A stretch of 64,000 bases of DNA from Lachnospiraceae bacterium (GCA_009911175.1 QXWX01000036.1:3084-67083), one strand, 5' to 3'; numbered from the stretch's first letter, positions 17,714 to 26,769 are shown. Notes: generated by a model from the sequence alone, not told the origin. Numbers and translations: made by a program.

Positions 17714-17749
17714 TAGTAACATTATATTTTTGGTATTGATGCTATTCAC

Positions 17750-17779
17750 TTGACAGCTATATTCTTATACTGCTATACT
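17750..17779 (+). promoter_or_regulatory. Promoter and likely GntR operator
   Basis: TTGACA (17750-17755) and TATACT (17774-17779), 18 bases apart. Repeated GTATAAC-like words follow up to about 17804 and resemble YtrA-type GntR binding sites; that reading is inference. Confidence 0.65.
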
Positions 17780-17841
17780 GTATAACATAAGTATAACACT
17801 ATAACGATGCGGGAATATACAGAAGGAGGCGATCACAGCTC

Positions 17842-18210
17842 ATGGAATTTGATAACGAAAAGCCGATTTATATCCAGATTGCCTCCCTTTTGAAGGAACA
17901 GATCGCCAGCGGCCGGCGAAGGGCCGGGGATAAGCTGCCGTCCGTGCGGGAGGGCTCAGTTTTATTCGAAGTTTCCGCATTGACGATGCAGCGGGTGATG
18001 CAGCAATTGGAATCCGAAGGAATCATCATTTCCAAAAAAGGAATCGGATATTTCATACGGGAGGAACATGCGGGCAGCCTGCAGGCAAGGCTGGCCAGAG
18101 AGAAAACAGGGGAATTTGTCCAGACAATGAAAAACTGCGGCCTGCCCCTGGAAGAGGTTCAACGCCTGATCGAAGCGGAATGGGAGGGGACGTCATATGA
18201 GAGATCATGA
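17842..18210 (+). CDS. GntR/YtrA family transcriptional regulator
   Basis: A 122-residue short GntR regulator of the YtrA type. The winged helix spans about 8-75 (PIYIQIASLLKEQIASGRR, then GDKLPSVREGSVLFEVSALT) and a short helical tail follows instead of an effector domain. Such proteins repress ABC exporter operons that respond to cell-wall antibiotics. GAAGGAGG lies ahead of the ATG. The stop overlaps the ABC ATPase start by 14 bases. The usual residues 'LPSVRELA..L.V' are slightly altered to REGSVLFEVS, still open and plausible. Confidence 0.93.
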   Translation: MEFDNEKPIYIQIASLLKEQIASGRRRAGDKLPSVREGSVLFEVSALTMQRVMQQLESEGIIISKKGIGYFIREEHAGSLQARLAREKTGEFVQTMKNCGLPLEEVQRLIEAEWEGTSYERS

Positions 18211-18976
18211 TTTTCTATTTCAGGGAAGCAGTGAGTCCGGGCAGAACAGATCTGGATCTGACGGTCCTTTCGGGCAGGAACGCCTGCAGGACTGTGGGCG
18301 TCACAGGGAGCTTCTAATAGAGCTGAAAGGCGTGAGCAAGTCATTGGATGAAAAATGCATTCTGCACCGCCTGAATGTGCAGATCCCGCGAAACCGCATC
18401 ATCGGACTGGCAGGCAGAAACGGCAGTGGAAAAAGCACGCTCCTGAAATTGATGGCAGGAATCTGGAAGCCGGATGAGGGGAGAATTTTCCGTTATACAA
18501 AGAGGATCTCCTATCTGATGCCCAGGGACATCTTTTACAGATGGATGCGTGTCAGGGATGCGGTACAGTTTTACCAATCCCACTATCAGAACTTTGCGTC
18601 CGAAAAAGCCTGCGGTTTGATTGAAAATATGGGTTTTGACAGGAAGACGCTGCTCAGGAAGCTGTCGGACGGACAGCGGGAACTTCTGATGCTGATCCTG
18701 GCGATCTGCGTGGAGTCTGAACTGTATCTGCTGGACGAACCGCTGACCGGGGCAGACGCGGCATTTAAAAGGGATGTCCGGCGGTTTTTGATGGAATATC
18801 TGCCCGAGGGTGCGTCAATCGTCATGGCAACCCATCTGCTTCGTGACTTTGAGCAGCTATTCGATCAGATCCTTTTTCTGGATCATGGAAAAATTGTGGA
18901 GAAAGATACGGAGGAACTCAGGGAAACCTGCGGAATGTCCGTGGAACAGTATTACCTGGAACGGTTTCGGAAATGA
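18197..18976 (+). CDS. ABC transporter ATP-binding protein
   Basis: 259 residues. An unusual hydrophilic leader (about 1-40) precedes the nucleotide-binding domain. Walker A is GRNGSGKST near 74-82, the signature is LSDGQRE near 156-162, and Walker B with the catalytic Glu is LYLLDEPL near 175-182, followed by the H-loop MATHLL. The LSDGQ form and lack of a GG pair are typical of YtrB-like ATPases. It overlaps the GntR gene and should energise the membrane protein that follows. Start is the ATG at 18197, preceded by GGGAGGGG. The leader could mean the true start is internal, but no better ribosome site is visible. Confidence 0.9.
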   Translation: MRDHDFLFQGSSESGQNRSGSDGPFGQERLQDCGRHRELLIELKGVSKSLDEKCILHRLNVQIPRNRIIGLAGRNGSGKSTLLKLMAGIWKPDEGRIFRYTKRISYLMPRDIFYRWMRVRDAVQFYQSHYQNFASEKACGLIENMGFDRKTLLRKLSDGQRELLMLILAICVESELYLLDEPLTGADAAFKRDVRRFLMEYLPEGASIVMATHLLRDFEQLFDQILFLDHGKIVEKDTEELRETCGMSVEQYYLERFRK

Positions 18977-19061
18977 ACAGAAATATTTGGAAAGTAAATC
19001 TGCATTTCGAAAAAATAGGAACTCCGTGTCTGTGTCAGAACAGGGCGGAGAAAGGAGGCAT

Positions 19062-19814
19062 ATGATGACCTGTGAACAAAGAGAATGGAGCATGGCAGAA
19101 CAAATAAAGCGGGCATTGGGATGGGAGTCAAGGAAGCTTTTTTATAAGCTGTACATTCCAGCCGGTACATTCCTGGCGGTACTCCTGCTGATTGCGCTGC
19201 TCCCGGAGGCTGCCTGTGATCTCCTGCGGGCTCATGCTTTCTGGGCAATTGCGTTTGTCAACATGGGCCTTGTGGTCATACTGATTCTGGGATTGCTGCA
19301 GCCGATGGTTGTCCTCATGACCCCTTATGAAGACCGGCTGCATCCAATGGAACGCTCAGGAGACTTATCGGAAAGCGCCAGGCTTCTGGCAAGGCTGCTG
19401 CTCAGCGTGTCGCTGATGGCCGCAATGATCCTGGCCGGACAGCTGGCAAGTGCCCTGATGGAAAAGTTTGCAACCGAATCCATGCGCTGGTTCTACTTGA
19501 ACGTGACACCGGGCTTTTGGAAAGTGCTGATCATCGGCGGCCTGGTGCAGCCCCTTACGTCTCTGTGGGTCTTTCTGCGCCGCTTGGGCAGGCACCAGGA
19601 ATATCAATATGTAAGATCCTATTTCCTGGGCCTGCTTTTGAGCGAGCTCATTCAGGCGGCTGCGGAACTGCAATTCCTGCATTTCGATCCGGAGAAAGTG
19701 CCGCCTGTGTGGATACTGGAAGGGGTGTGGTATCTGGTCATGCTGGGAAGCGCGGGACTGTTCTTCCGGCTCAGCCTGAATCTTTCCCGCGCCTTGTTTG
19801 ATGAGGAAGCCTGA
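19062..19814 (+). CDS. Multi-pass membrane protein, putative ABC permease partner
   Basis: About 250 residues with six hydrophobic segments (for example FLAVLLLIALLPEA, FVNMGLVVILILGLLQPM, LLLSVSLMAAMILAG, VLIIGGLVQPLTSLWVF and the C-terminal YLVMLGSAGLFFRLSL). I do not recognise a named family. Start is the ATG at 19062 with AAAGGAGG just before it; the frame stays open far upstream over the ATPase end, so a longer start is less likely. Position directly behind the GntR-ATPase pair makes it the probable transmembrane partner of that transporter. The conserved segment LMTPYEDRLHPMERSG near 90-105 looks like a coupling loop. Substrate unknown. Confidence 0.75.
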   Translation: MMTCEQREWSMAEQIKRALGWESRKLFYKLYIPAGTFLAVLLLIALLPEAACDLLRAHAFWAIAFVNMGLVVILILGLLQPMVVLMTPYEDRLHPMERSGDLSESARLLARLLLSVSLMAAMILAGQLASALMEKFATESMRWFYLNVTPGFWKVLIIGGLVQPLTSLWVFLRRLGRHQEYQYVRSYFLGLLLSELIQAAAELQFLHFDPEKVPPVWILEGVWYLVMLGSAGLFFRLSLNLSRALFDEEA

Positions 19815-19935
19815 GTATTTCCAGCAAGAAAATGCTGGTACGGCTTCATAAATTTTCATGCCGTTTTCTTGCGCAGCCGCCCGTTTCCATGCGGAAATAT
19901 GCCTATGTACCAGATTCAGCCCTTGCAGCAAGCTT

Positions 19936-20502
19936 TCATGCGGAAGCCTGTCTATGTATCAGGTTCAGCGCCTTAGTGACAGGCGGCAGCGAGATGATGA
20001 CCAGCGTCACGATCCCCTCCGTGCCCAGGTAGGTGCCCTGATACAGGGAAGAATACACCCACGGATTCATGCCTTCCGGCGCGTAGGCGGCAAAGAAAAT
20101 CGCGCCGGACAGCGTGGAGAAGACAAACCGGCCCAGCACTCCGACCGTATATCCGATCTGAAGCCCATACTTCCGATTGCTGAAAAAGCCTGACAATCCC
20201 AGCGCGCCGAACGCAAACGGATAATCAAAAAGCACCTGGGGGATCGAAAGTACATACGGATCAACGACAAATTGAAGGAGTCCGTATGCGACCCCGGTAA
20301 TAATCCCATATTTTGCGCCGAACCAGTATCCGATCAGGCAGATAAACAGCATGGATAACAGTGTGACGGAGCCGCCCATCGGCATCTCCCATACTTTGAT
20401 GTAGGAAGTGACCATCGCAAGAGCGATCCCCATTGCAGAAAAAACGAGTTTCCTGACGGCAGAAGACGTACTTCCGCCTGTGACAGAATGAATTTGTGAC
20501 AT
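19936..20502 (-). CDS. thiT: Thiamine ECF transporter S component ThiT
   Basis: A 188-residue membrane protein with six hydrophobic segments, matching ThiT, the thiamine-binding S subunit of group II ECF transporters. The segment MPMGGSVTLLSMLFICLIGY near 41-60, the tryptophan near 64 in YWFGAKYGI and the late YQGTYLGTEG fit the thiamine pocket region of the family. A TPP riboswitch sits immediately upstream, which independently supports thiamine as substrate. AAAGGAG precedes the ATG. The ATPases and T subunit are expected elsewhere. Beyond its stop, a 38-base piece matching its last codons is repeated at about 19889-19926 and 19937-19975, suggesting a small local duplication. Confidence 0.93.
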   Translation of the reverse strand: MSQIHSVTGGSTSSAVRKLVFSAMGIALAMVTSYIKVWEMPMGGSVTLLSMLFICLIGYWFGAKYGIITGVAYGLLQFVVDPYVLSIPQVLFDYPFAFGALGLSGFFSNRKYGLQIGYTVGVLGRFVFSTLSGAIFFAAYAPEGMNPWVYSSLYQGTYLGTEGIVTLVIISLPPVTKALNLIHRQASA

Positions 20503-20517
20503 TATGAAATTCTCCTT

Positions 20518-20650
20518 TCCTTACGCCGGCATTACCCGGATCAAGTTAAAAGGGTTCGTATGAAAACACATACGTCTCAGCCGTTTTATAACCGTTCCGC
20601 AGATTCCCGCGGAAAATATCCCCGGAACAGTCTCACAGCGCCCCTGTGTA
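20518..20650 (-). promoter_or_regulatory. TPP riboswitch (THI element)
   Basis: Read on the minus strand the sequence shows the conserved GGGGCGC start, GGCTGAGA, ACCCTTT, AACTTGATCCGGGTAATGCC and final CGTAAGG of the thiamine pyrophosphate riboswitch. Its 3' end abuts the ribosome binding site of thiT, which suggests control of translation, lowering ThiT when TPP is plentiful. Confidence 0.95.
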
Positions 20651-20727
20651 CCTTCATAAGCATAAATCCGCCGGACGAAAAAGTCAAGTATTATTCTGCG
20701 GGAAAAAATCTCTACTGTCAATATGGG

Positions 20728-20878
20728 TTACTGTTCACACCCTGGCCGGGCGCTCACAGCAACGGCATCCAGCCCATTGAAAAGTCGCCTCCCGGCGAGG
20801 GGCTGGAATCCGGCCTCTTGCCGGGAGGCACCCGTCCAGTAAAATAGCGGCTGCAGGCATCCAGCCCCCCGCCGTCCG
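20728..20878 (+). repeat. Divergent GTTAC-type palindromic element, right end lost
   Basis: It begins GTTACTGTTCAC like the element at 17567 and shares the internal AAATAGCGG and GCATCCAGCCCC blocks with it. It also carries the complementary ATCCAGCCCATTGAAAAGTC arm. The terminal CAGTAAC is not found; similarity stops near 20875 at CGCCGTC. Confidence 0.6.
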
Positions 20879-20889
20879 TTATATTTCTC

Positions 20890-20918
20890 TTGCCGGAATG
20901 ACAGGGGAATGATATACT
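20890..20918 (+). promoter_or_regulatory. Promoter of yesM-like kinase operon
   Basis: TTGCCG (20890-20895) and TATACT (20913-20918) with 17-base spacing. Transcription would begin near 20925, which excludes the GTG at 20923 as a start codon. Confidence 0.6.
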
Positions 20919-20991
20919 TTGTGTGAATCAAAAGAAGGGCATGCCGGAAAGCGTAGGACAAATACACCCGAAGCAGTATTTTATGGGGGAT

Positions 20992-22725
20992 ATGATGGAT
21001 AGGAACAAAAATTTCCGATTAAATTTTAAAATTTCCGCCCTGCTGGGCGCAGTCATTTTCTTGATCATTATCATATATCTGCTCATTTTCACGAATCATT
21101 ACCAGAAATATGAATATGAGATCATCGGGCAGGAAAATATCAACACTCTCCGCTCCATTGATTCATCATTAAGCACGATGGCCGCAAGCGCGGACAATTA
21201 CTCGAAGATGATACTTGCCGACAGTGTGGTACAGCAGATGATGGAGACAGGGGACATACTGGATGACTTCAGCAAACAGCAGACGCTGATGAAACGGATC
21301 TATTCTGTCCTGCAGTTTTCTGAATTTATTGATATGATCTGGCTGACGGATCAGCAGGGGCAGAGATTGATCATCGGGGACAGTGCCAGTATCCATACTG
21401 ACAGCGGAAGTGGATACGAAGGAAAATATGAATGGCTGAGAAAACCCTATGGAGAACCGGAGCTGGTTGTGGAGAAGGGGGAAAATACGAACTCTCTGAT
21501 GCTCATTCGTTCCTTCAACAGCCTGGAGCAGTTTGCGAGTCTCGGACTTATCGGCGTACAGATCAATCAAGATAAAATAGACCATCTGATCTCAAATAGT
21601 ATCGACTACGAGAACGAGCAGATCGCGATCCTGAATTTCGATAATGAGATCATCTACCGGGGCGGGACACAAGGGGCGGTCGGGGATGTGGTCAAAGCTG
21701 CGGAGGCGATCAGCCTGTCGGACCGGGAACTCATCAAAAAGGAGCATATAAACGGAAAAGACTATTATCTGCTGGGAGTCGTAAATCCGAAAAACGGTTG
21801 GAAAATCTTTCGCTATACGCCGATTGTCAGAAATAAAGATATCAACACACTGGTCCGATTCAACATCCTGCTGATCCTGATCATCGGCCTGCTGATCTTT
21901 TGCGGCGCGGCTGCAATTGCGCATATGCTGACAATCCCGATTCAGCAGCTTTTATGTTATATGAAGAATGTTGAAGGCGGGCAGTTGGAAAAGATTCAGG
22001 AGCAAACCCTGCTGCAGGAATTTAAGTCGCTGTTCCACGGCTATAACAGACTGGTGGATGAAATCAAACGGTTAATCCAGGAGACGATCGAACGGCAAAA
22101 ACGGATCCGGATCGTAGAGATGAATGAAATCCAGGAACAGATGAAGCCGCACTTTTTATACAATGCGCTGGATTCTGTAGAAGCGCTTGCCATGCTGGGT
22201 GATACAGACAACGCCTGCAGGCTGATAGAAGCGTTGGGCGGTTTTTATAAAAAATGCGTAAGCGGCGGCCGGGAATATATTTCCATTGACAGCGAGATCC
22301 GTATGGTCCATGATTACATGGAAATTTTAAAAATCCGTTTCGGGGATTTGTTTCAGTTTGATATTGAGGTGGAGGATTCCTGCAGAAAATATGAGATTCC
22401 TAAGCTGACCATACAGCCCCTGGTAGAAAATTCATTCCAGCATGGAATCCGTCCGAACAAGACATCCGGATATATCCAGGTCTGCGTCAAAGAGGAAAGC
22501 GGGAAGCTGCATATCCTGGTCCGGGACAATGGGAAGGGAATCCCGGACGATATCGTCAGTGAACTGCAGAACCTAAAGGACTGTGGAGAAAAGAAGAGCC
22601 TTGGACTGCGGGGGACGATCCAAAGACTGAAATTGATCTATGAAAATGCTTTTTCCTTTGAGATAAGAAATCAGGGGCTTTCAGAGATACATCTCTATTT
22701 AGATACGGATGTTTTGGGAGAATAG
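20992..22725 (+). CDS. YesM-type sensor histidine kinase
   Basis: About 577 residues. One membrane segment near 15-37 (ALLGAVIFLIIIIYLLIF), a large extracytoplasmic sensor to about 270, a second segment (ILLILIIGLLIFCGAAAI), HAMP, then a His_kinase domain with the phospho-accepting His in EQMKPHFLYNALDS and a GHKL ATPase domain (N-box PLVENSFQHGI, G1 DNGKGI). Such kinases sense extracellular sugars or their binding proteins. The start is one of two ATGs at 20992/20995 behind GGGGGA; a longer frame upstream begins before the likely transcription start. Its stop is one base from the yesN-like gene. Together they should control the arabinoxylan genes downstream. Confidence 0.92.
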   Translation: MMDRNKNFRLNFKISALLGAVIFLIIIIYLLIFTNHYQKYEYEIIGQENINTLRSIDSSLSTMAASADNYSKMILADSVVQQMMETGDILDDFSKQQTLMKRIYSVLQFSEFIDMIWLTDQQGQRLIIGDSASIHTDSGSGYEGKYEWLRKPYGEPELVVEKGENTNSLMLIRSFNSLEQFASLGLIGVQINQDKIDHLISNSIDYENEQIAILNFDNEIIYRGGTQGAVGDVVKAAEAISLSDRELIKKEHINGKDYYLLGVVNPKNGWKIFRYTPIVRNKDINTLVRFNILLILIIGLLIFCGAAAIAHMLTIPIQQLLCYMKNVEGGQLEKIQEQTLLQEFKSLFHGYNRLVDEIKRLIQETIERQKRIRIVEMNEIQEQMKPHFLYNALDSVEALAMLGDTDNACRLIEALGGFYKKCVSGGREYISIDSEIRMVHDYMEILKIRFGDLFQFDIEVEDSCRKYEIPKLTIQPLVENSFQHGIRPNKTSGYIQVCVKEESGKLHILVRDNGKGIPDDIVSELQNLKDCGEKKSLGLRGTIQRLKLIYENAFSFEIRNQGLSEIHLYLDTDVLGE

Positions 22726-22726
22726 T

Positions 22727-24259
22727 ATGGAAAAATTAAGGGTTATTATTATTGACGATGAAATGCTGATCAGGAAGCTGATACGCATGAAAATGGATCT
22801 GGAGGGATTGAACCTGGAATTGGCCGGGGAATACCAGGACGGCGCCGATGCTGTCGAAGCTCTGGATTCGGTCAGGCCGGATATCATAATCAGCGATATC
22901 TGCATGCCGGAAGTGGACGGGCTGAGCTTCAGCGAAAAATGTATCGAATTATTTCCGGATATCAAAATCATCATCCTGACAGGATATGATGATTTCGATT
23001 ACGCAAGGCGGGGGATTAAGGCAGGGATTTTTGATTACCTTATGAAACCTGTCCGGGCTGACGAACTGAATGCCACACTGAAAAAGGCAGCTGACGAGAT
23101 CTTGAAGCTGAGACTGCAGAAGGCAAAACAGAAAAAGCTGCTGGAAGAAATGGAACGCAATATTCCTGCCTTAAGGGACATTTATATCAACCGGATCCTG
23201 CTGCAGGAGCGCGCGGAGGATGATATTGAAAAAGAACTGGACAAATATGGAGTGAAGGTCAATACAGGGAAGGATCGGGGCATCAAGGTTGGGATTATCG
23301 CAATTAAAGAAAGCGTCTCCCAGTTGGGGCTGACAGAGCAGATCATGGAAGAGGCAAAGTCATTTTACCAGAGTGACGACGATATCATAGTGCTGCGGGA
23401 TCACTGGAACCGGATTGTTGCGGTGACGGATAGTATGGACGTACCATTTGAGGAATGCATGGATATCCTGATCTCTATTATCCAGAAAAAATTTCACTGC
23501 CATGTAAGCACCGGAATATCCGAGGGATATCCAGGCTGGAACAGCATTCACAGCGCTTATGCGGATGCGCTGGATGACATGAAAAAGAAACATGGCACCA
23601 GAGCCGGCGGCGCAGGCGCGAAAGAAACGGAATTTTACGGACTGTGGGGAGAACTGACAGAATCGGTGAAAAACGGATTTGCTGAGGAATCCCTGGAAAT
23701 GGTAGAGCGGATTTTTTCCGCTCCTGAGCCGTCTTTTCCGGAGCAACAGAAGAAGGTTATGATCTGCTGCCAGAAAATGTACGCGGACCTGGAAGTAAAC
23801 CAACAGAAAGTCCTGTTTGATAAAATGTTAAAATGGTGCTGTACAATGGATCAGCTGAAACGCTGTGTGGATAATATCGTTTCTGAACTCCTTATCAGAA
23901 AGAAGCTGGAATGCAACTGCCGGAACAGCGATCTGGTCGTGCGGATCATCAAATATATGCTGGAAAACATTCGGAACGAGAAACTGAGTCTGAACCTCCT
24001 TGCGCGGGAATTTTCCATAAGCACCAGTTATCTCAGCCGTCTGCTGAAGCAGTTCACAGGACGGAGCTATGGCGAGATCCTTTCAGACATCCGGTTCATG
24101 AGGATGATCGAGCTTATGAATACAACCCGCATGAAAGACTGCGATATCGGGGGGCAGATCGGGATCAACGACGCGCATTACCTCAGTATCTGGTTTAAAA
24201 AGATTTCCGGATATTCGGTAACGGAATATCGGAAAAACATGAACATCAGTCCTCTCTAA
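22727..24259 (+). CDS. YesN-type response regulator with AraC DNA-binding domain
   Basis: 510 residues. The receiver domain (about 4-120) has the acidic pair IDDE near 10-12 and the phosphorylation site Asp57 in IIISDICMP. A long helical middle (about 140-400) is followed by an AraC-type double helix-turn-helix (about 410-505; SLNLLAREFSISTSYLSRLL and YLSIWFKKISGYSVTEYR). It works with the kinase just upstream and activates sugar-use operons. GGGAG stands 8 bases before the ATG at 22727. A terminator follows, so the target genes from 24421 on have their own promoter, which this regulator probably switches. Confidence 0.95.
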   Translation: MEKLRVIIIDDEMLIRKLIRMKMDLEGLNLELAGEYQDGADAVEALDSVRPDIIISDICMPEVDGLSFSEKCIELFPDIKIIILTGYDDFDYARRGIKAGIFDYLMKPVRADELNATLKKAADEILKLRLQKAKQKKLLEEMERNIPALRDIYINRILLQERAEDDIEKELDKYGVKVNTGKDRGIKVGIIAIKESVSQLGLTEQIMEEAKSFYQSDDDIIVLRDHWNRIVAVTDSMDVPFEECMDILISIIQKKFHCHVSTGISEGYPGWNSIHSAYADALDDMKKKHGTRAGGAGAKETEFYGLWGELTESVKNGFAEESLEMVERIFSAPEPSFPEQQKKVMICCQKMYADLEVNQQKVLFDKMLKWCCTMDQLKRCVDNIVSELLIRKKLECNCRNSDLVVRIIKYMLENIRNEKLSLNLLAREFSISTSYLSRLLKQFTGRSYGEILSDIRFMRMIELMNTTRMKDCDIGGQIGINDAHYLSIWFKKISGYSVTEYRKNMNISPL

Positions 24260-24286
24260 AACAAAATAATGAAACCCGAAGGAAGA

Positions 24287-24348
24287 AAAGAGCAGGAAAA
24301 TGAAACATTCTCTCATGGTTTGTGAATGTATTTACCTGCTCTTTTTTT
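24287..24348 (+). terminator. Terminator after yesN-like gene
   Basis: AAAGAGCAGG and CCTGCTCTTT arms enclose a loop of about 38 bases and end in seven Ts. It separates the regulator pair from the transport operon. Confidence 0.8.
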
Positions 24349-24420
24349 GTATAATGTCATATATCAGGAGAGAAAACTCCATAAAAGCATCACAAAATAA
24401 TTCCAGAGGAGGGAAAAAGG

Positions 24421-25761
24421 ATGAAAAAGATTTTCAAAAAAACAAGTGCCTTATTTGTGGCAGCTTCTATGACGCTGGCGCTTGCAGCCTGCGCGGGCGG
24501 GGGCTCAGGGACAGAGAAGACCGGCGGAGAGGGACAGGCAGAAGGCGGAAGCGATGCCGGGGAGGAGATTACTCTGACAATCTGGCACCAGTCTGTATCA
24601 GATACGGATCCTGTGAAAAAGATCATTGAGGATTCCGTAGAGGAGTATCACAAGCTGCATCCCAACATCACGATTGAGCAGGACGGCGTTACGGGAGAGC
24701 AGTATAAGACCAAGATCAAGACGGCATTTGCCGCAGGGGAAGCTCCCGATATCTCTTACATGTTCAGCGGAGGAAGCTTTGTAAAACCGTATATTGACGC
24801 AGGATATCTGCTTCCGATAGATGAATATCTCAGCGAAGAGACGAAAAGCAAAGTGCTTCCGGGGATGCTTGACGGATGTACATTTGACGGAAAAGTCTAT
24901 ACCCTGCCCACGGTCACATTTCTGGCAAACCTGTACTGCAATACGGAAATGTTCGACAAGGCGGGCGCAAAGATCCCGACCACGTGGGATGAGCTCTTAG
25001 AAGCTATAGAAAAACTGAATGACGCAGGGATGACTCCTATCATGATGGGAGAAAAAGACCGGTGGCCGGGAATGTACTGGTATGATATCGTTTCTGCAAG
25101 GACAGCGGGAAACAAAGGGCTGGAAGAAGCATTCGGCGACCCGTCCAAGTTCAACTCCGAACCGTTTATCAAAGCGGCGGAGAAGATGCAGGAGCTTGTC
25201 AATGCAAAGGCATTCAACGAAAATATGATGAGTATGAGCTACGACGAGATGGTAGAAGGGTTTGCGGCCGGCCAGGGAGCGATGCTGTTCCAGGCGAACT
25301 GGGTTCATCCCTCGATCCAGGCAGATTCATCGGCTACAAAGGGAAAGGTTACCTGTGTTTCCTTCCCGGTGATTGAAGGAATGGCAGGCAGCGAGACAGA
25401 ATTTTCAGGAGGCAGCTCCGACGGGTACTATATCAATGTGAACTGTGAACATCCGGAAGAAGCCGTAGAATATCTTTCCTACCTGAGTGAAAAGATCGGC
25501 CGGGACGGCTACCAGCAGGGCGCGGGTCTTCCATGCTGGAATACCGAAGATGTGGATACATCAGGACTGAGCGTGCTGGATACGGAATCTGCGGCGCTGA
25601 TGGAAACAGGTACTTCGTATATTACATGGTGGGATAATATTTTCCCGGCAGAAGATTCAGAGACCTACAAGGATCTGGTAGCGCAGCTGATGGCTTTAAA
25701 GATTACTCCGGAAGAATTTGCGGAAAGTATGTCTAAATTAAGTCCGTCTGAATTTTATTAA
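24421..25761 (+). CDS. ABC sugar-binding lipoprotein (family 1 extracellular solute-binding protein)
   Basis: 446 residues. The signal peptide ends in a lipobox MTLALAAC (Cys about 23), followed by a Gly/Ser/Glu-rich linker and a bilobal binding protein from about 45. The segments ITLTIWHQSVSDTDPVKKII and GEAPDISYMFSGG, and the late WWDN region, are typical of MalE/UgpB-like oligosaccharide binders. It is tethered to the outer face of the membrane and hands sugar to the two permeases downstream. AGAGGAGGG precedes the ATG. Context (GH51 and GH3 in the same operon) suggests arabinoxylo-oligosaccharides as ligand; that is inference. Confidence 0.95.
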   Translation: MKKIFKKTSALFVAASMTLALAACAGGGSGTEKTGGEGQAEGGSDAGEEITLTIWHQSVSDTDPVKKIIEDSVEEYHKLHPNITIEQDGVTGEQYKTKIKTAFAAGEAPDISYMFSGGSFVKPYIDAGYLLPIDEYLSEETKSKVLPGMLDGCTFDGKVYTLPTVTFLANLYCNTEMFDKAGAKIPTTWDELLEAIEKLNDAGMTPIMMGEKDRWPGMYWYDIVSARTAGNKGLEEAFGDPSKFNSEPFIKAAEKMQELVNAKAFNENMMSMSYDEMVEGFAAGQGAMLFQANWVHPSIQADSSATKGKVTCVSFPVIEGMAGSETEFSGGSSDGYYINVNCEHPEEAVEYLSYLSEKIGRDGYQQGAGLPCWNTEDVDTSGLSVLDTESAALMETGTSYITWWDNIFPAEDSETYKDLVAQLMALKITPEEFAESMSKLSPSEFY

Positions 25762-25834
25762 GGCATTCGGATTTCACGTGACCATACTCCCGGGACGGCC
25801 TGACCGGACATCCCGGGGGCTGCGGCAAGACATG

Positions 25835-25866
25835 AAAGGGGTTACTCGGTTTCAGGTAATCCCTTT
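25835..25866 (+). promoter_or_regulatory. Intra-operon attenuator-like hairpin
   Basis: AAAGGGGTTAC and GTAATCCCTTT pair and are followed by TTTTACTTTAT. A second hairpin with CCCGGGA arms precedes it (about 25790-25817). Such structures commonly keep the binding protein more abundant than the permeases. Confidence 0.55.
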
Positions 25867-25896
25867 TACTTTATCTAAGGGAAGGAGACGCAAAAA

Positions 25897-26769
25897 ATGC
25901 GAAAAATTTTATCCAACAAACAGGCAATTGTGCTGTTCATGCTTCCGACAATGCTTCTGATCGCAGTCTTTGTCGTGATCCCGATCGCTATGTCCGTTTA
26001 TTACAGCCTTTTGGACTGGGACGGAATTGGGGCAGGGATATTTGTCGGACTGCGGAATTATAAAGAAATGTTTCTTGATACCAGGTTCGTTAATTCGGTG
26101 AAAAATTCCCTGCTGTACGCTGCGCTTTCATTGTGCCTGCAGATTCCGTTTTCACTGTTTCTGGCGATTGTTGTAGCAAATGTGTCCAGAGGGGAAAAAT
26201 TTTACCGTACAACTTTTTTTATACCGGTGATCATTTCCAGTGTTGTGATCGGACAGCTGTGGCAGAAGATCTATAACGGAGATTACGGTCTGTTAAATGC
26301 GGTCCTCGGCATGTTCGGCTTTGCCGGGCAAGACTGGCTGGGACAGGAAAGTACGGCTCTGATGGCAGCATTTATCCCGAATCTGTGGCAGTATGTCGGT
26401 TATCATATGCTGATCATGTACGCGGGTATAAAGTCCATTTCGCCGGATATCTGTGAGGCGGCAAAGATCGACGGGGCAAACCGGGTTCAGATCGCGTTTA
26501 AGATTACGATTCCGTTGTTAAAGCCGATCCTTCAGGTGTGCGTCACATTTTCATTGATCGGTGCTTTGAAGATCTTTGACCTGATCTACGTACTGACCGG
26601 AGGAGGACCCTTCTTCTCCACGGAAGTGCCGACGATCTATATGTATAAAACGGTATTTGATTCCTTTAACTATGGCTATGGAAGCGCCATTTCTATTTTT
26701 GTGATCCTGGAATGCCTGCTGCTGACAGTTGTGCTAAGGACATTTTTCAGAGAAAAGGAGGAAGCATAA
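25897..26769 (+). CDS. Sugar ABC transporter permease, MalF/UgpA type
   Basis: 290 residues with six membrane segments. The EAA loop near 185-205 (ICEAAKIDGANRVQIAFKIT) is the docking site for the ATPase. This is the first inner-membrane subunit of a CUT1-type importer. The ATG follows GGGAAGGAG. Its TAA shares its last A with the ATG of the next permease, so they are made together. No ATPase gene is present; as in most Clostridia, a shared MsmX-like ATPase elsewhere should power it. Confidence 0.95.
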   Translation: MRKILSNKQAIVLFMLPTMLLIAVFVVIPIAMSVYYSLLDWDGIGAGIFVGLRNYKEMFLDTRFVNSVKNSLLYAALSLCLQIPFSLFLAIVVANVSRGEKFYRTTFFIPVIISSVVIGQLWQKIYNGDYGLLNAVLGMFGFAGQDWLGQESTALMAAFIPNLWQYVGYHMLIMYAGIKSISPDICEAAKIDGANRVQIAFKITIPLLKPILQVCVTFSLIGALKIFDLIYVLTGGGPFFSTEVPTIYMYKTVFDSFNYGYGSAISIFVILECLLLTVVLRTFFREKEEA

